From Veillonellaceae bacterium (GTDB taxonomy: Bacteria > Bacillota > Negativicutes > Veillonellales > Negativicoccaceae): a DNA stretch of 44,849 nucleotides. The stretch covers positions 1 through 44,849 of the forward strand of contig JALELM010000015.1 of the NCBI GenBank assembly GCA_022771805.1, written 5' to 3'. How positions within the stretch are numbered: position 1 is the stretch's first letter; every line of letters begins with the position of its first letter. Below, in pieces: positions 1 to 8,117 of this stretch. A program made the translations under genes and the position numbers. Under the pieces are notes generated by a model. The model had not been told where the DNA came from and ran no database searches. It was given only the letters and a program-made list of their open reading frames with translations.

Positions 1-70
1 ACAGCCGAATAAACTCCTGCCCTACTGCACCGGTTGCACCCAAAACGGCAATCTTTGCGTCCTGTTTCAT
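1..70 (-). CDS. asd: Aspartate-semialdehyde dehydrogenase, N-terminal fragment (cut by window edge)
   Basis: Only the first 23 codons are in the window. They encode a short lead followed by a Rossmann dinucleotide motif, G-A-T-G-A-V-G at residues 11-17, which is the signature start of aspartate-semialdehyde dehydrogenase. That enzyme reduces aspartyl phosphate to the semialdehyde shared by the lysine/diaminopimelate and threonine routes. The ATG at 70 has a GGAG ribosome site six bases upstream. It lies 13 bases after dapB on the same strand, so the two diaminopimelate-pathway genes are probably co-transcribed. The enzyme call rests on the motif and the neighbour; the catalytic Cys and His lie outside the window. 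Confidence 0.85.
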   Translation of the reverse strand, partial: MKQDAKIAVLGATGAVGQEFIRL

Positions 71-83
71 CTTTATCTCCACC

Positions 84-872
84 TTATAAGAAATGTTCCA
101 AACCGTAAATTAAACCCGTTTCCTGCGAAATACGTTTGCAGGCCAGCAAGACTCCCGGCATGAAAGAAATCCGATCCAGCGAATCATGGCGGATCGTCAA
201 TGTTTCACCGAGACTACCGAACAATACTTCCTGATGTGCGACATAGCCCGGCAAGCGGACACTGTGCACGGGAATATCAGCCACTCGGCCGCCGCGAGCG
301 CCCGGGATGCTTTCCCGGGTGCGATCCTCGATCTGCGCCGCACCGCGCGCCGCCGCGATACGTTCGGCCGTCAGGCGAGCCGTACCGGAAGGCGCATCGT
401 ATTTTTGGTTATGATGCAGCTCGATAATTTCCGCATGCGGCATATATTTTGCCACCGTTTCGCTGAGTTGCATCATCAATACGGCTCCGAGTGAAAAATT
501 GGGCGCTACGAGCACGCCGCATTGTTTAGCGAGGGCACGCTCGTGGAGATCGTCCCGCTCGGCGGCCGTCAAGCCGGTCGTCCCGATGACAAGGTGTGCG
601 CCGTGAGCCAAGACCGTGCAGGCATTGGCGTATACCACTTTCGGCGAGGTAAAATCCACCACGACATCCGGTTGCGTTTCGCGCAAGGCTGCCGCCAGAT
701 CCTGCTGTATCGTGACGGTACATTCCGGCTCGCCGATCAACTCACCGGCTGACACCCCGTCCAGAGAAATGTCGACCGCGCCGACCAATTCCAACTCGCT
801 GTCCTGCCGTACGGCCCGAAGCACTTCCCGCCCCATTTTGCCGCCGGCACCGCAGACCAATACCGTCACCAT
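84..872 (-). CDS. dapB: 4-hydroxy-tetrahydrodipicolinate reductase
   Basis: NAD(P)H-dependent reductase of the diaminopimelate/lysine pathway, supplying cell-wall and lysine precursors in the cytoplasm. The 262-residue product has the N-terminal nucleotide motif GAGGKMG (residues 8-14), the conserved DFTSP stretch near 73, and the substrate/catalytic block E-L-H-H-x-x-K-x-D-A-P-S-G-T-A around 151-165 with the active-site His pair and Lys. An in-frame extension to 1073 exists, but it would start inside recN. The ATG at 872 is preceded by a strong AGGAGG and gives the standard family length. It has its own promoter just upstream and leads into asd. Confidence 0.97.
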   Translation of the reverse strand: MVTVLVCGAGGKMGREVLRAVRQDSELELVGAVDISLDGVSAGELIGEPECTVTIQQDLAAALRETQPDVVVDFTSPKVVYANACTVLAHGAHLVIGTTGLTAAERDDLHERALAKQCGVLVAPNFSLGAVLMMQLSETVAKYMPHAEIIELHHNQKYDAPSGTARLTAERIAAARGAAQIEDRTRESIPGARGGRVADIPVHSVRLPGYVAHQEVLFGSLGETLTIRHDSLDRISFMPGVLLACKRISQETGLIYGLEHFL

Positions 873-906
873 ACGCAATTCCTCCTTGTGCTTACTATTA
901 CTACTC

Positions 907-915
907 ATTATAGCA
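907..915 (-). promoter_or_regulatory. Extended -10 promoter for dapB-asd
   Basis: On the minus strand the sequence reads TGCTATAAT, a perfect -10 hexamer with the TGn extension. No convincing -35 hexamer lies 17 bases upstream. It sits between the recN terminator and the dapB start, so dapB-asd looks like a separate transcription unit. Confidence 0.6.
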
Positions 916-939
916 TATATTACGCGCCGACTTTCCCAT

Positions 940-973
940 AAAAAAGAAAACAGCCCCAAACGACTGTTTTCTT
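940..973 (-). terminator. Rho-independent terminator after recN
   Basis: An inverted repeat with 10-base arms (944-953 and 964-973) starts two bases after the recN stop. On the minus strand it is followed by a run of six T. It closes the long asp23-to-recN transcription unit. Confidence 0.85.
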
Positions 974-975
974 CG

Positions 976-2646
976 CTACTCAAGGCATGTAGCTGGCAAC
1001 CAGTTCCGAACGGTTTCCACGGCATTTCCCGTGTAGCCGTCACCCTCCAGCATACGGGCAAGCTCATGCACACGCCGTTCGCCGGTCAACAGTTCGGCGC
1101 GCGTTTGCGTGTGCGTACCGTCCGTGTCTTTGTATAAATAGTAATGCCGGCTGCCGACGGCGGCCGTCCGAGCCAAATGCGTAATGCAGAGAACCTGCAA
1201 GTAGCGCCCGAGCTCGCGGATATGGTGTGCCACGCGTACGGCGGCATTCCCGCTGATCCCCACGTCCACTTCGTCCAGAACCAGGGTAAAACCGGGAGTC
1301 TGGGCTGCGACGATACTCTTGAAGGCCAGCGATACCCGAGCCAGTTCCCCGCCGGAAGCGATTTGCGCCAACGGTTTTTCCGGCTCGCCCGGATTGGCGG
1401 AGAACATGAGTTCCGCTTCGGCAAGTCCGGTTTCCGTCAAGGTGTCGCCGGGAATCAAGAGAAACGAAAGCCGGCTTTCGCGCAAATCCAGGTCGGCAAG
1501 AATGGCGAGGATCGCTGTTGTGAATCGCTCCGCCGCCTGCCAACGCAAATCATTCAGATGATCCCGTTCCGCCTCCGCCTTGCGCCGGCATTCTTCCGTT
1601 GCCGTCGCCAATTGCTGCCGTTCTTCTTCGGCATGCTCGACGGCGGCCAAGGCGCGACGGGTCTCGTCCGCATAAGCAATTACCGCAGCGATGTCCGCAC
1701 CGTACTTGCGGCGCAGGCTGCGTAATTCCTGTTCCCGTTCCTGCAATTGTTGCAGCGTTCGCGGTGAAAACTCCAACCGGTACATATATTCCGCCAGGGC
1801 TCGACCGGCTTCCGTCGCCGTAATCTGTGCGCTTTGCAGTTCGGCGACAAGGCTTTGCAATTCTTCGTCATGCGCGGCTGCCAGTTCCGTTTCCCGCTCC
1901 GCCTCCGCCAGCAGCTCCGCCGCACCGCCGGCTCCTGTCAGCAGGTTTTCCGCCGCCGTGAGTGCCGCCGCGATTTTTTCCGCATGCTCCAGACGTTGCA
2001 GCGTCCGCGCCAGTTCTTCCTCTTCTTCCGGGCGAAGCTTTGCCGCTTCGATTTCACTCAGTTCCCGCCGCCAACGCTCTTCCTGCGCTGCCGCCTCCTG
2101 CGCCCGCTCTTCGGCACGGCGCTGTTCGGTTACGGCCTCCTGCCAAGCCCGATATGCCTGTCGATAGCGATCCTTTTGGGCGAGGACGGCGGGATCGTAT
2201 GCATCCAACACGGCCAGCTGGTACTCCGGCCGCAATAATTTATAGTTATCGTGCTGCCCGTGAATTTCCGCCGCCAACATCCCGATCGCATGCAATACTC
2301 GCAACGGCGTCGGCAAACCGTTCACCAAAATCTGACCGCGACCGTCCGTCGTAAGGCGGCGGGAGATAATCAGCGTATCGTCCTCACCGGCTAAATTCTG
2401 CTCGGCCAGCAGTTGTTTCAGCTCCGTGTTGTCGGTTATTTCAAATTGTGCCGTCAGCGTGAAACCTTCCGTCCCCGTGCGGATATAATCCACCGAGGCG
2501 CGCGCGCCGAGCACCATGCCCAGGGCATCCATCAAAATGGACTTGCCGGCGCCGGTTTCACCGGTAAAAACAGTAATTCCGCTTGGAAAGCTCAGCTCCA
2601 GCTGCTCGATCAAAGCAAAATTTCGGACTGACAGTGTCTGTAACAT
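976..2646 (-). CDS. recN: DNA repair ATPase RecN
   Basis: SMC-like ATPase acting early in double-strand-break repair on the nucleoid. The 556-residue protein has the Walker A motif GETGAGKS at residues 29-36. A long Ala/Glu/Arg-rich helical middle (roughly 150-370) fits the coiled coil. Near the C-terminus come the ABC signature ASGGELARV and the Walker B LVLDEVDVGISG. Length and order match the family. It starts two bases after argR, reproducing the argR-recN pairing known from Bacillus and Clostridia, and it is the last gene of its transcription unit. Confidence 0.97.
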   Translation of the reverse strand: MLQTLSVRNFALIEQLELSFPSGITVFTGETGAGKSILMDALGMVLGARASVDYIRTGTEGFTLTAQFEITDNTELKQLLAEQNLAGEDDTLIISRRLTTDGRGQILVNGLPTPLRVLHAIGMLAAEIHGQHDNYKLLRPEYQLAVLDAYDPAVLAQKDRYRQAYRAWQEAVTEQRRAEERAQEAAAQEERWRRELSEIEAAKLRPEEEEELARTLQRLEHAEKIAAALTAAENLLTGAGGAAELLAEAERETELAAAHDEELQSLVAELQSAQITATEAGRALAEYMYRLEFSPRTLQQLQEREQELRSLRRKYGADIAAVIAYADETRRALAAVEHAEEERQQLATATEECRRKAEAERDHLNDLRWQAAERFTTAILAILADLDLRESRLSFLLIPGDTLTETGLAEAELMFSANPGEPEKPLAQIASGGELARVSLAFKSIVAAQTPGFTLVLDEVDVGISGNAAVRVAHHIRELGRYLQVLCITHLARTAAVGSRHYYLYKDTDGTHTQTRAELLTGERRVHELARMLEGDGYTGNAVETVRNWLPATCLE

Positions 2647-2648
2647 GC

Positions 2649-3110
2649 TCAGGCCTCTCTCAACAGTTCAAACAAGCGCTCCTTCGCCGCAGCGGCATCG
2701 GTTCCTTCCGCCAATACCACCAAAATCGTATCATCACCGGCAATGGTACCGATGACCGCATCGATTGCCGTATTATCCAGAACAAAGGCAACGGCCTGTG
2801 CCGCTCCCGGCATGGTCTGAATTACCAGCAAATTGCCGCTGTAATTGATATTGGTGACCGCACCTTGGAACAAAGGCGCATATCGACTTTTGGCCAGCAA
2901 CGCCGCTTCCTCCGGCGAAACGGCATAGCGGTATCGGCCGTTGTCGTCCGGCACTTTAATCAGCATCATTTCTTTGATGTCGCGCGAGATGGTCGCCTGT
3001 GTGACTTCGATCCCTTCGCGCAGCAGCGCCTCGGCCAATTCCTCTTGTGTTTCAATTACCTGATTTTGAATGATTTCCCTGATTTTTGCGTAGCGGTATT
3101 TTTTCCTCAT
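2649..3110 (-). CDS. argR: Arginine repressor
   Basis: Arginine-responsive transcription factor that normally represses arginine synthesis and activates its breakdown. The 153-residue product has the N-terminal winged helix-turn-helix with T-Q-A-T-I-S-R-D-I-K-E (about 38-48). The C-terminal hexamerisation and arginine-binding domain contains GTIAGDDTI near 127-135. The ATG overlaps the mnmM stop by four bases (ATGA) and has an AGAGGAG site. No arginine genes are in the window, so its placement beside recN reflects conserved gene order rather than a local target. Confidence 0.96.
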   Translation of the reverse strand: MRKKYRYAKIREIIQNQVIETQEELAEALLREGIEVTQATISRDIKEMMLIKVPDDNGRYRYAVSPEEAALLAKSRYAPLFQGAVTNINYSGNLLVIQTMPGAAQAVAFVLDNTAIDAVIGTIAGDDTILVVLAEGTDAAAAKERLFELLREA

Positions 3111-3673
3111 AGACTCCTCTTTTCTATGTAGATCAGACGGGGAGGTCGATTCACTTGATTAACAAATTGACTTTCCAGGACTTCAAACTCGCGCTGCGGC
3201 AGCTGCCGTACGAAATCCCGCACGGCAAGATACTCTTCTTCCCCGGCGGGCGTTCCCGGATAGGCGGTAACGGAAACCACACCTTGCGGCGCGAGGATCG
3301 CCAACGAAGTTTTCAGCGCGGCGAGCGTTGTCTCCGCTCGGGTATGCAGGGCATGATCACCGCCCGGCAGGTAGCCGAGATTGTAGATGCATACATCCGG
3401 TCTGCCCGAAAAATTCGCCAAAAATGCGGCATGATCGCCCGCATGGTAATGCACTTTTTCGTTGCCGGGAAGAGTTGCCAGCCGTACCCGGGTGGCGGCA
3501 ACGGCTGTTTCCTGCAAATCACAGCACCACAGTTCCTCCAGCTGCTTGCCGTGCGTCAGCAGGTAGGCTGCGTCATGGCCGTTGCCGCAGGTCGCATCGA
3601 CGGCGACCTTGGCTCCGGTCAATACCTCCCGCAAAAGCAGGCGGTTCAGCGCCAGGACATTATGAAACGGCAT
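3107..3673 (-). CDS. mnmM: tRNA (mnm5s2U34) methyltransferase MnmM/YtqB-like
   Basis: SAM-dependent methyltransferase of the YtqB family, annotated in older databases as rRNA methylase. Work on the Bacillus member assigns it the last methylation of mnm5s2U34 in tRNA. The 188-residue protein shows the SAM-binding motif DATCGNGHDA at 26-35 and the family-specific NLGYLPGGDH near 98-107. The start overlaps nadK by 14 bases and has no clear Shine-Dalgarno site, so translation is probably coupled to nadK. MnmA, which makes the s2U part of the same nucleotide, is encoded at the other end of this window. Family assignment is firm; the exact tRNA substrate is inferred. Confidence 0.88.
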   Translation of the reverse strand: MPFHNVLALNRLLLREVLTGAKVAVDATCGNGHDAAYLLTHGKQLEELWCCDLQETAVAATRVRLATLPGNEKVHYHAGDHAAFLANFSGRPDVCIYNLGYLPGGDHALHTRAETTLAALKTSLAILAPQGVVSVTAYPGTPAGEEEYLAVRDFVRQLPQREFEVLESQFVNQVNRPPRLIYIEKRSL

Positions 3674-4547
3674 GATAAATCGACTTTGTCAGTTTGGGGA
3701 ACAGGAGCCGGAAGAACCGCTGATCACGGAAATAAACGAAAGGAATCGTTTCCGCATCCCGGTAAATCTTCAACTTCTTTTGATGTGTAAAGCAGAAGGA
3801 CTCGTTCCCGTCAATGGAGGCATACAGATGCTTTTCCCGTTCGGGCATCGTAATGGTAACCACGTCGTCGGGCGCCAGCAGAATCGGCGAGTTTTTCAGC
3901 AAATGCGGGCAGATCGGCACCACGACGATATTGGTCGAACTCGGATGCATAATCGGGCCGCCGCAGGACATCGCATAGCCGCTGGATCCCGTCGCGGTGG
4001 TGACGATGATCCCGTCGGAGGGATACTCTTCCACAAAGACATCGTTGATATAAAGGCGCAGTCTGGCCATGCGTCCCGGTCGGCTCCGCCCGATGACGAC
4101 TTCGTTCATCGCAATCGGCAGCTCTTCCTGCCGGCCGTCCTCGTGCAAGATGCAGGAGCCCAGTACCGAACGTTCACACAGCTCATATTCACCGGCTTTG
4201 ATTTCCGCCAACCGGCGATCCAGGTCTTCCGGCTCGACTACATTTAAGAATCCCAATTCTCCCAAATTGATCCCGCAAACAGGAATTCGATGCCGATGCA
4301 ATTGCTTAGCGACGGCAATAATCGTACCGTCGCCGCCCAGCGAAAATGCCATGTCCATGGTCGGCAGCATCTCCGCCAACGGCAACCAGTTCCCGTCGCA
4401 AAGCGTGTAGCCTCGCTCTTCCGCTTCCGCACGGTAGCTGTCGCTGATGACGTACTCCATACCCTCCGAACGCAAGCGGGTGCAGACAGCCGCGACATGC
4501 TTTTCAATATTCGGTTTGGACAAATTCGGGAAAATTCCTATACGCAT
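3660..4547 (-). CDS. nadK: NAD kinase
   Basis: Phosphorylates NAD to NADP. The 295-residue product carries the GGDGT motif (residues 71-75), NLGELGFL, the NE dipeptide of NEVVIGR, and the glycine-rich ATGSSGYAMSCGGP segment that binds the dinucleotide. The frame is open six codons further upstream (ATG 4565, inside tlyA). The ATG at 4547 is chosen because AAGGA lies seven bases before it and the protein then begins with the usual short beta-strand M-R-I-G-I. It sits between tlyA and mnmM in the conserved ispA-tlyA-nadK-argR-recN order. Confidence 0.96.
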   Translation of the reverse strand: MRIGIFPNLSKPNIEKHVAAVCTRLRSEGMEYVISDSYRAEAEERGYTLCDGNWLPLAEMLPTMDMAFSLGGDGTIIAVAKQLHRHRIPVCGINLGELGFLNVVEPEDLDRRLAEIKAGEYELCERSVLGSCILHEDGRQEELPIAMNEVVIGRSRPGRMARLRLYINDVFVEEYPSDGIIVTTATGSSGYAMSCGGPIMHPSSTNIVVVPICPHLLKNSPILLAPDDVVTITMPEREKHLYASIDGNESFCFTHQKKLKIYRDAETIPFVYFRDQRFFRLLFPKLTKSIYHAVS

Positions 4548-4551
4548 ACTA

Positions 4552-5355
4552 TCATTCCTTTTCACTCTTCTCCGTCAATGTGATCAGCGCCTCCTGCCAA
4601 GGAAACGGCCGTTCCGGGGCGTTCTTGGTCAGCCAAGCCAGAAATTCGATATTGCCGGTCATGCCGCGAATCGGCGATCTGTCCAGTCCGCGCACGTGCA
4701 GGCCCATTGCCTCGACCGCGCCAAGCACTTCCCGCAGCACCCGCCTGTGCACGGCAGGATCCCGCACGATGCCGCCCTTGCCCACGGCGTCTTTCCCCGC
4801 TTCGAATTGCGGCTTGATCAGGACAATCAGCTGGCCGTTCGGTTGTAAAAGCGGTAAGGCCGGCGGCAATACTTTCAACACGGAGATAAACGATACGTCC
4901 GTGACGACCAAGTCCGCCGGTTCCGCCAGCATCTCCGGCGTCACGTGGCGAATATTGGTTCGCTCCATATTGACCACCTGCGACGAAGTCTGCAGTTTCC
5001 AGGCCAATTGACCGTAGCCGACATCAATCGCATAGACTTTAGCCGCACCGTGTTGCAAGGCGCAATCGGTAAATCCTCCCGTCGACGCGCCGATATCGAT
5101 CACGATCGCATCCCGAATCGGTACGGGAAAAAGCTGTAACGCCTTTTCCAGTTTCAAACCGCCGCGACCGACATAGCGCGGAGTTTCGCCGCGCAAACGG
5201 AGCCGCGCCGTCCGCTCGACTTTCGTGCCCGGTTTGTCCTGCGGCACATCATCGACCAGCACATTGCCGGTCATGACGAAGCGTCGCGCTTTCTCCCGCG
5301 TAGGGAAAAACCCTTGTTCCACAAGGAGCACATCGAGACGTTCTTTTCCGCTCAT
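4552..5355 (-). CDS. tlyA: TlyA-family rRNA 2'-O-methyltransferase
   Basis: The 267-residue protein combines an N-terminal S4 RNA-binding domain (about 5-65) with an FtsJ/RrmJ-like Rossmann methyltransferase. The SAM motif VIDIGASTGGFTD starts near 85, and Lys and Asp residues of the usual K-D-K-E set are visible. Actinobacterial TlyA methylates C1409 of 16S and C1920 of 23S rRNA; the exact site here is not shown by sequence. Older databases call it haemolysin A. It begins one base after the PAP2-like gene. Confidence 0.93.
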   Translation of the reverse strand: MSGKERLDVLLVEQGFFPTREKARRFVMTGNVLVDDVPQDKPGTKVERTARLRLRGETPRYVGRGGLKLEKALQLFPVPIRDAIVIDIGASTGGFTDCALQHGAAKVYAIDVGYGQLAWKLQTSSQVVNMERTNIRHVTPEMLAEPADLVVTDVSFISVLKVLPPALPLLQPNGQLIVLIKPQFEAGKDAVGKGGIVRDPAVHRRVLREVLGAVEAMGLHVRGLDRSPIRGMTGNIEFLAWLTKNAPERPFPWQEALITLTEKSEKE

Positions 5356-5356
5356 G

Positions 5357-5812
5357 TCAGTACCACAAATAGTAGCCGTAAGCTACGCCGGCGCCCAGCA
5401 ATGCCCCCGCCAACACTTCCAGCGGCGTATGTCCCAACAGCTCTTTGAATTTCGTGTCGTTGAATTTATGCCCCGTCAAAATCTCTTCGATCAATTCATT
5501 CAGAAAACGTGCCTGCTTCCCCGCCGCCCGGCGCACACCGGCGGCATCGTACATCACGATACAGGCAAAGAAGAACGACAGCGCAAAGAGATGCGAGCTG
5601 ATGCCGTGGTAAATGCCGATGGAGCAGCAAAGTGCCACGACCAAGGCGCTGTGCGAACTCGGCATACCGCCGGAGCCGACCATGCGTTCCAGATCGAAAT
5701 ACCCTTCTTTTATCAGGACGAAAAAAACTTTCAGCAGCTGGGCGATAAACCAGGCGGTCAATGCGGCCAGCAGCACCACATTTGCCGAAAGATCTCGAAT
5801 ATATAAGTCCAT
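5357..5812 (-). CDS. Divergent PAP2 family membrane protein (YuiD/DUF212)
   Basis: Small integral membrane protein of 151 residues. Hydrophobic helices lie at about 10-33, 54-72, 75-93 and 131-150. It has the family-typical G-S-G-G-M-P-S-S-H-S block (46-55), which resembles a phosphatase loop, and a C-terminal GHTPLEVLAGALLG. Family members are distantly related to PAP2 phosphatases but no substrate is established. It occupies the slot between ispA and tlyA where Bacillus has dxs, and its likely partner could be polyprenyl-phosphate metabolism. That last point is inference from position only. Confidence 0.85.
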   Translation of the reverse strand: MDLYIRDLSANVVLLAALTAWFIAQLLKVFFVLIKEGYFDLERMVGSGGMPSSHSALVVALCCSIGIYHGISSHLFALSFFFACIVMYDAAGVRRAAGKQARFLNELIEEILTGHKFNDTKFKELLGHTPLEVLAGALLGAGVAYGYYLWY

Positions 5813-5821
5813 GCTCTCCCC

Positions 5822-6709
5822 TCACATTTGGCGACGCATAAAATAGTCCGGGAATGCCGCCAATATACTGTCCGCCAAGCCGATTTCGCGCAATGTCCGC
5901 AACGCATTGTCGGCCTCCGTTTGCGCCAGCGCCCGTGCTTCCTCCAAGCCGAGCAATGTCACATAGGTCGATTTGTTCAATTCCGCATCTCTCCCGCCGG
6001 CTTTGCCTAACGTGGCTAAATCTCCCGTGCAGTCGAGAATGTCGTCGACGATTTGAAACAGCAACCCCAATTGCATCCCGAATGCAGCGAGACCCGCTCG
6101 GGTCGCCGCGTCGGCTTCCGCCACGGCACCGGCCATCAACAGCGGTGCCGTCAGCAGGCAGCCGGTTTTCCGGCGCTCCATTTCGGCCAATTCCGGCAAC
6201 GAAAGGCCGCGCCCCGTCGAGGTAATGTCGATGTACTGCCCGCCGACCATGCCGTTCGGTCCGGCCGCCGCCGCCAGAATCCGCACCAATTCGGCCACAA
6301 TTTCACCGCGCAATGTCGGCACGCGGGTCAATGCTTCGAATGCATATGTCAGCAGGGCATCTCCAGCCAAGGTGGCAATTCCGGGGGTATATTTCTTATG
6401 CGAAGTCAGACGCCCGCGCCGATAATCGTCATCATCCATGCAGGGCAAGTCGTCATGAATGAGGGAATAGGTATGTACCGCTTCAATTGCACAGGCAATC
6501 GGCAAGTACGGCTCGGAAGGGCTGCCGAGTACGTCGAGTGTCGTCAGGAAGAGCACCGGTCGCAAGCGCTTGCCGCCGCCGAGCAGGCTGTAGTTCATCG
6601 CTTCCCGCAAGGGCTCGAGCGCCGGCGAGTCGGCCTCCAAAAAATCGGCCAATGCTGCTTCGACACGTTCCCGACCGGCGGCTATATACGCCGTCAGATC
6701 CGCCGTCAT
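5822..6709 (-). CDS. ispA: Polyprenyl (farnesyl) diphosphate synthase
   Basis: Condenses isopentenyl diphosphate with allylic diphosphates to make farnesyl-type chains for quinones and undecaprenyl carriers. The 295-residue product contains GGGKRLRP, the first aspartate-rich motif in HDDLPCMDDDDYRRG and the second motif QIVDDILD. These two motifs bind Mg2+ and the diphosphates. The start at 6709 forms an ATGA overlap with xseB; an upstream in-frame ATG (6730) would lie inside xseB and is rejected. Gene order xseA-xseB-ispA is conserved in Bacillota. Confidence 0.95.
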   Translation of the reverse strand: MTADLTAYIAAGRERVEAALADFLEADSPALEPLREAMNYSLLGGGKRLRPVLFLTTLDVLGSPSEPYLPIACAIEAVHTYSLIHDDLPCMDDDDYRRGRLTSHKKYTPGIATLAGDALLTYAFEALTRVPTLRGEIVAELVRILAAAAGPNGMVGGQYIDITSTGRGLSLPELAEMERRKTGCLLTAPLLMAGAVAEADAATRAGLAAFGMQLGLLFQIVDDILDCTGDLATLGKAGGRDAELNKSTYVTLLGLEEARALAQTEADNALRTLREIGLADSILAAFPDYFMRRQM

Positions 6710-6924
6710 TCCGTTTCGTGCGTTGCACATAGCTCCGCCACCTCGGTTCGCAATGCCGCAGCACGTTCGCTGTACTCCGCCAGCAGGGCATACGAGTCCT
6801 TCAAAATGCGGCTGCCTTCTTCGTAGAGAGCCATGGCTTCGGCCAGACCGACTTCGCCATCTTCCAGTTGTTTTGTAATGGCGGCCAATTCTGCCAATTT
6901 TTCTTCAAATTCCTGATGTTTCAT
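6706..6924 (-). CDS. xseB: Exodeoxyribonuclease VII small subunit
   Basis: 72-residue, strongly acidic, helical partner of XseA. The family pattern F-E-E-x-L-x-x-L near the N-terminus and L-E-D-G-E-V-x-L-x-E-A-x-x-x-Y-E-E-G at 20-37 is clear. The frame stays open upstream into xseA, but the ATG at 6924 gives normal length and overlaps the xseA stop in an ATGA, implying coupled translation and balanced subunit production. Confidence 0.95.
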   Translation of the reverse strand: MKHQEFEEKLAELAAITKQLEDGEVGLAEAMALYEEGSRILKDSYALLAEYSERAAALRTEVAELCATHETE

Positions 6925-8117
6925 GTTTCCACCGCCTCCACCTTCGCCCGGACTCGCGTTCGGTTGTCCGTAATAAGCAATGTATCGCCCGCAGCCAATT
7001 CCGTCAGGTTGCGAACGCGTCGACGTTTTGCCTCCAACCAGAAATAACCGCTGCGAAATACCGTTTCGGGATGGACTGCCTGCAGACTTTGCGCCGCAGC
7101 GGTGATGTTCTCTTCCGCCCGTCGTTGCATCCGCTCGTATGCGACGGTCAGTCGGCCGGCCGCCTGTTCGTGCCAATGCGCGGTTTCGACGAGCAGCAAG
7201 GGTAACCGCGCCTTTTCCGCCGCAGCGAAGCGCCGAGCCGCTTGCCGCCAGCGTCCGAGGGTCAGTCGTTCGGCAGCCGCAAACAGACGGGTATGGTAAT
7301 TCGCCAGATCCGCATATATCTCCGCTGCCGGCGGCGCGACCAATTCCGCCGCATGTGTCGGTGTGGAGGCGCGCATATCGGCGACCAGATCCAATAACGG
7401 TGAATCGCTTTCGTGGCCGATTGCGGAAATCACCGGTATTTTTGAACCGAAAGCGGCGTCCAGTACGGCACGCTCGCTGTACGGCGCCAGATCATCCTGC
7501 GCGCCGCCCCCGCGGGCGATAATGAGCACATCCGCCGGTTGCGGATCCTCATTCGCCTCTCGCACCGCGCGGGCAATATCCTCCGCCGCACTCGTTCCCT
7601 GCACGCTGCAGGGATATACCGCAAGCGAGACCAACGGGTTGCGCCGGTGCAGGCGGCTTTGCACATCGTGGATCACGGCGCCGGCGACGGAAGTCACCAA
7701 GCCGACTCGGAAAGGATACCGGGGCAACGGACGTTTGCGCTCGGGCGCAAAATATCCTTCGGTCTCCAATTCCCGGCGCAGCGCTTCCAACGCCGCCGCC
7801 CGTAACCCCGTACCGAGCGCCTTGATACCCTGCACCGCCATTTGCAGGCTGCCGTACTTGCCGCTGTAGGCAATATTCCCACGAACGACTATTTCGGCAT
7901 TGGGCTGCAGCGCCCCCGCAAGCAGACGCGCCTGCCGGGGAAATACTACACAAGCGAGGCGGGCGTCTTCATCGCTCAGAGTAAAGAATACCGTGCCGCG
8001 GGCGGAGCGGCTGACGGAGGTCACGGTACCTGCGACCATCAGCTGCTGCAACGCATAATCGGTATTCAGTTTTTGCTCGAGATACGAAGTGAGCTCTTTT
8101 ACCCGTTGAATCTGCAT
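6921..8117 (-). CDS. xseA: Exodeoxyribonuclease VII large subunit
   Basis: Catalytic subunit of the single-strand-specific exonuclease. At 398 residues it begins with an OB-fold (about 5-100, with the conserved G-T-V-x-F-x-L-x-D-E-D-A). The exonuclease VII domain follows, with G-L-V-T-S-V-x-G-A-V-I-H-D near 140 and I-I-A-R-G-G-G near 198. A GGAG lies five bases before the ATG. The gene overlaps the end of the TsaD-like gene by 19 bases. Confidence 0.96.
   Translation of the reverse strand: MQIQRVKELTSYLEQKLNTDYALQQLMVAGTVTSVSRSARGTVFFTLSDEDARLACVVFPRQARLLAGALQPNAEIVVRGNIAYSGKYGSLQMAVQGIKALGTGLRAAALEALRRELETEGYFAPERKRPLPRYPFRVGLVTSVAGAVIHDVQSRLHRRNPLVSLAVYPCSVQGTSAAEDIARAVREANEDPQPADVLIIARGGGAQDDLAPYSERAVLDAAFGSKIPVISAIGHESDSPLLDLVADMRASTPTHAAELVAPPAAEIYADLANYHTRLFAAAERLTLGRWRQAARRFAAAEKARLPLLLVETAHWHEQAAGRLTVAYERMQRRAEENITAAAQSLQAVHPETVFRSGYFWLEAKRRRVRNLTELAAGDTLLITDNRTRVRAKVEAVET

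Noticed and set aside
873-1073. Longer dapB start inside recN
   Set aside because: The extra 67 residues are out-of-frame recN and intergenic sequence including the terminator; the ATG at 872 has the ribosome site.
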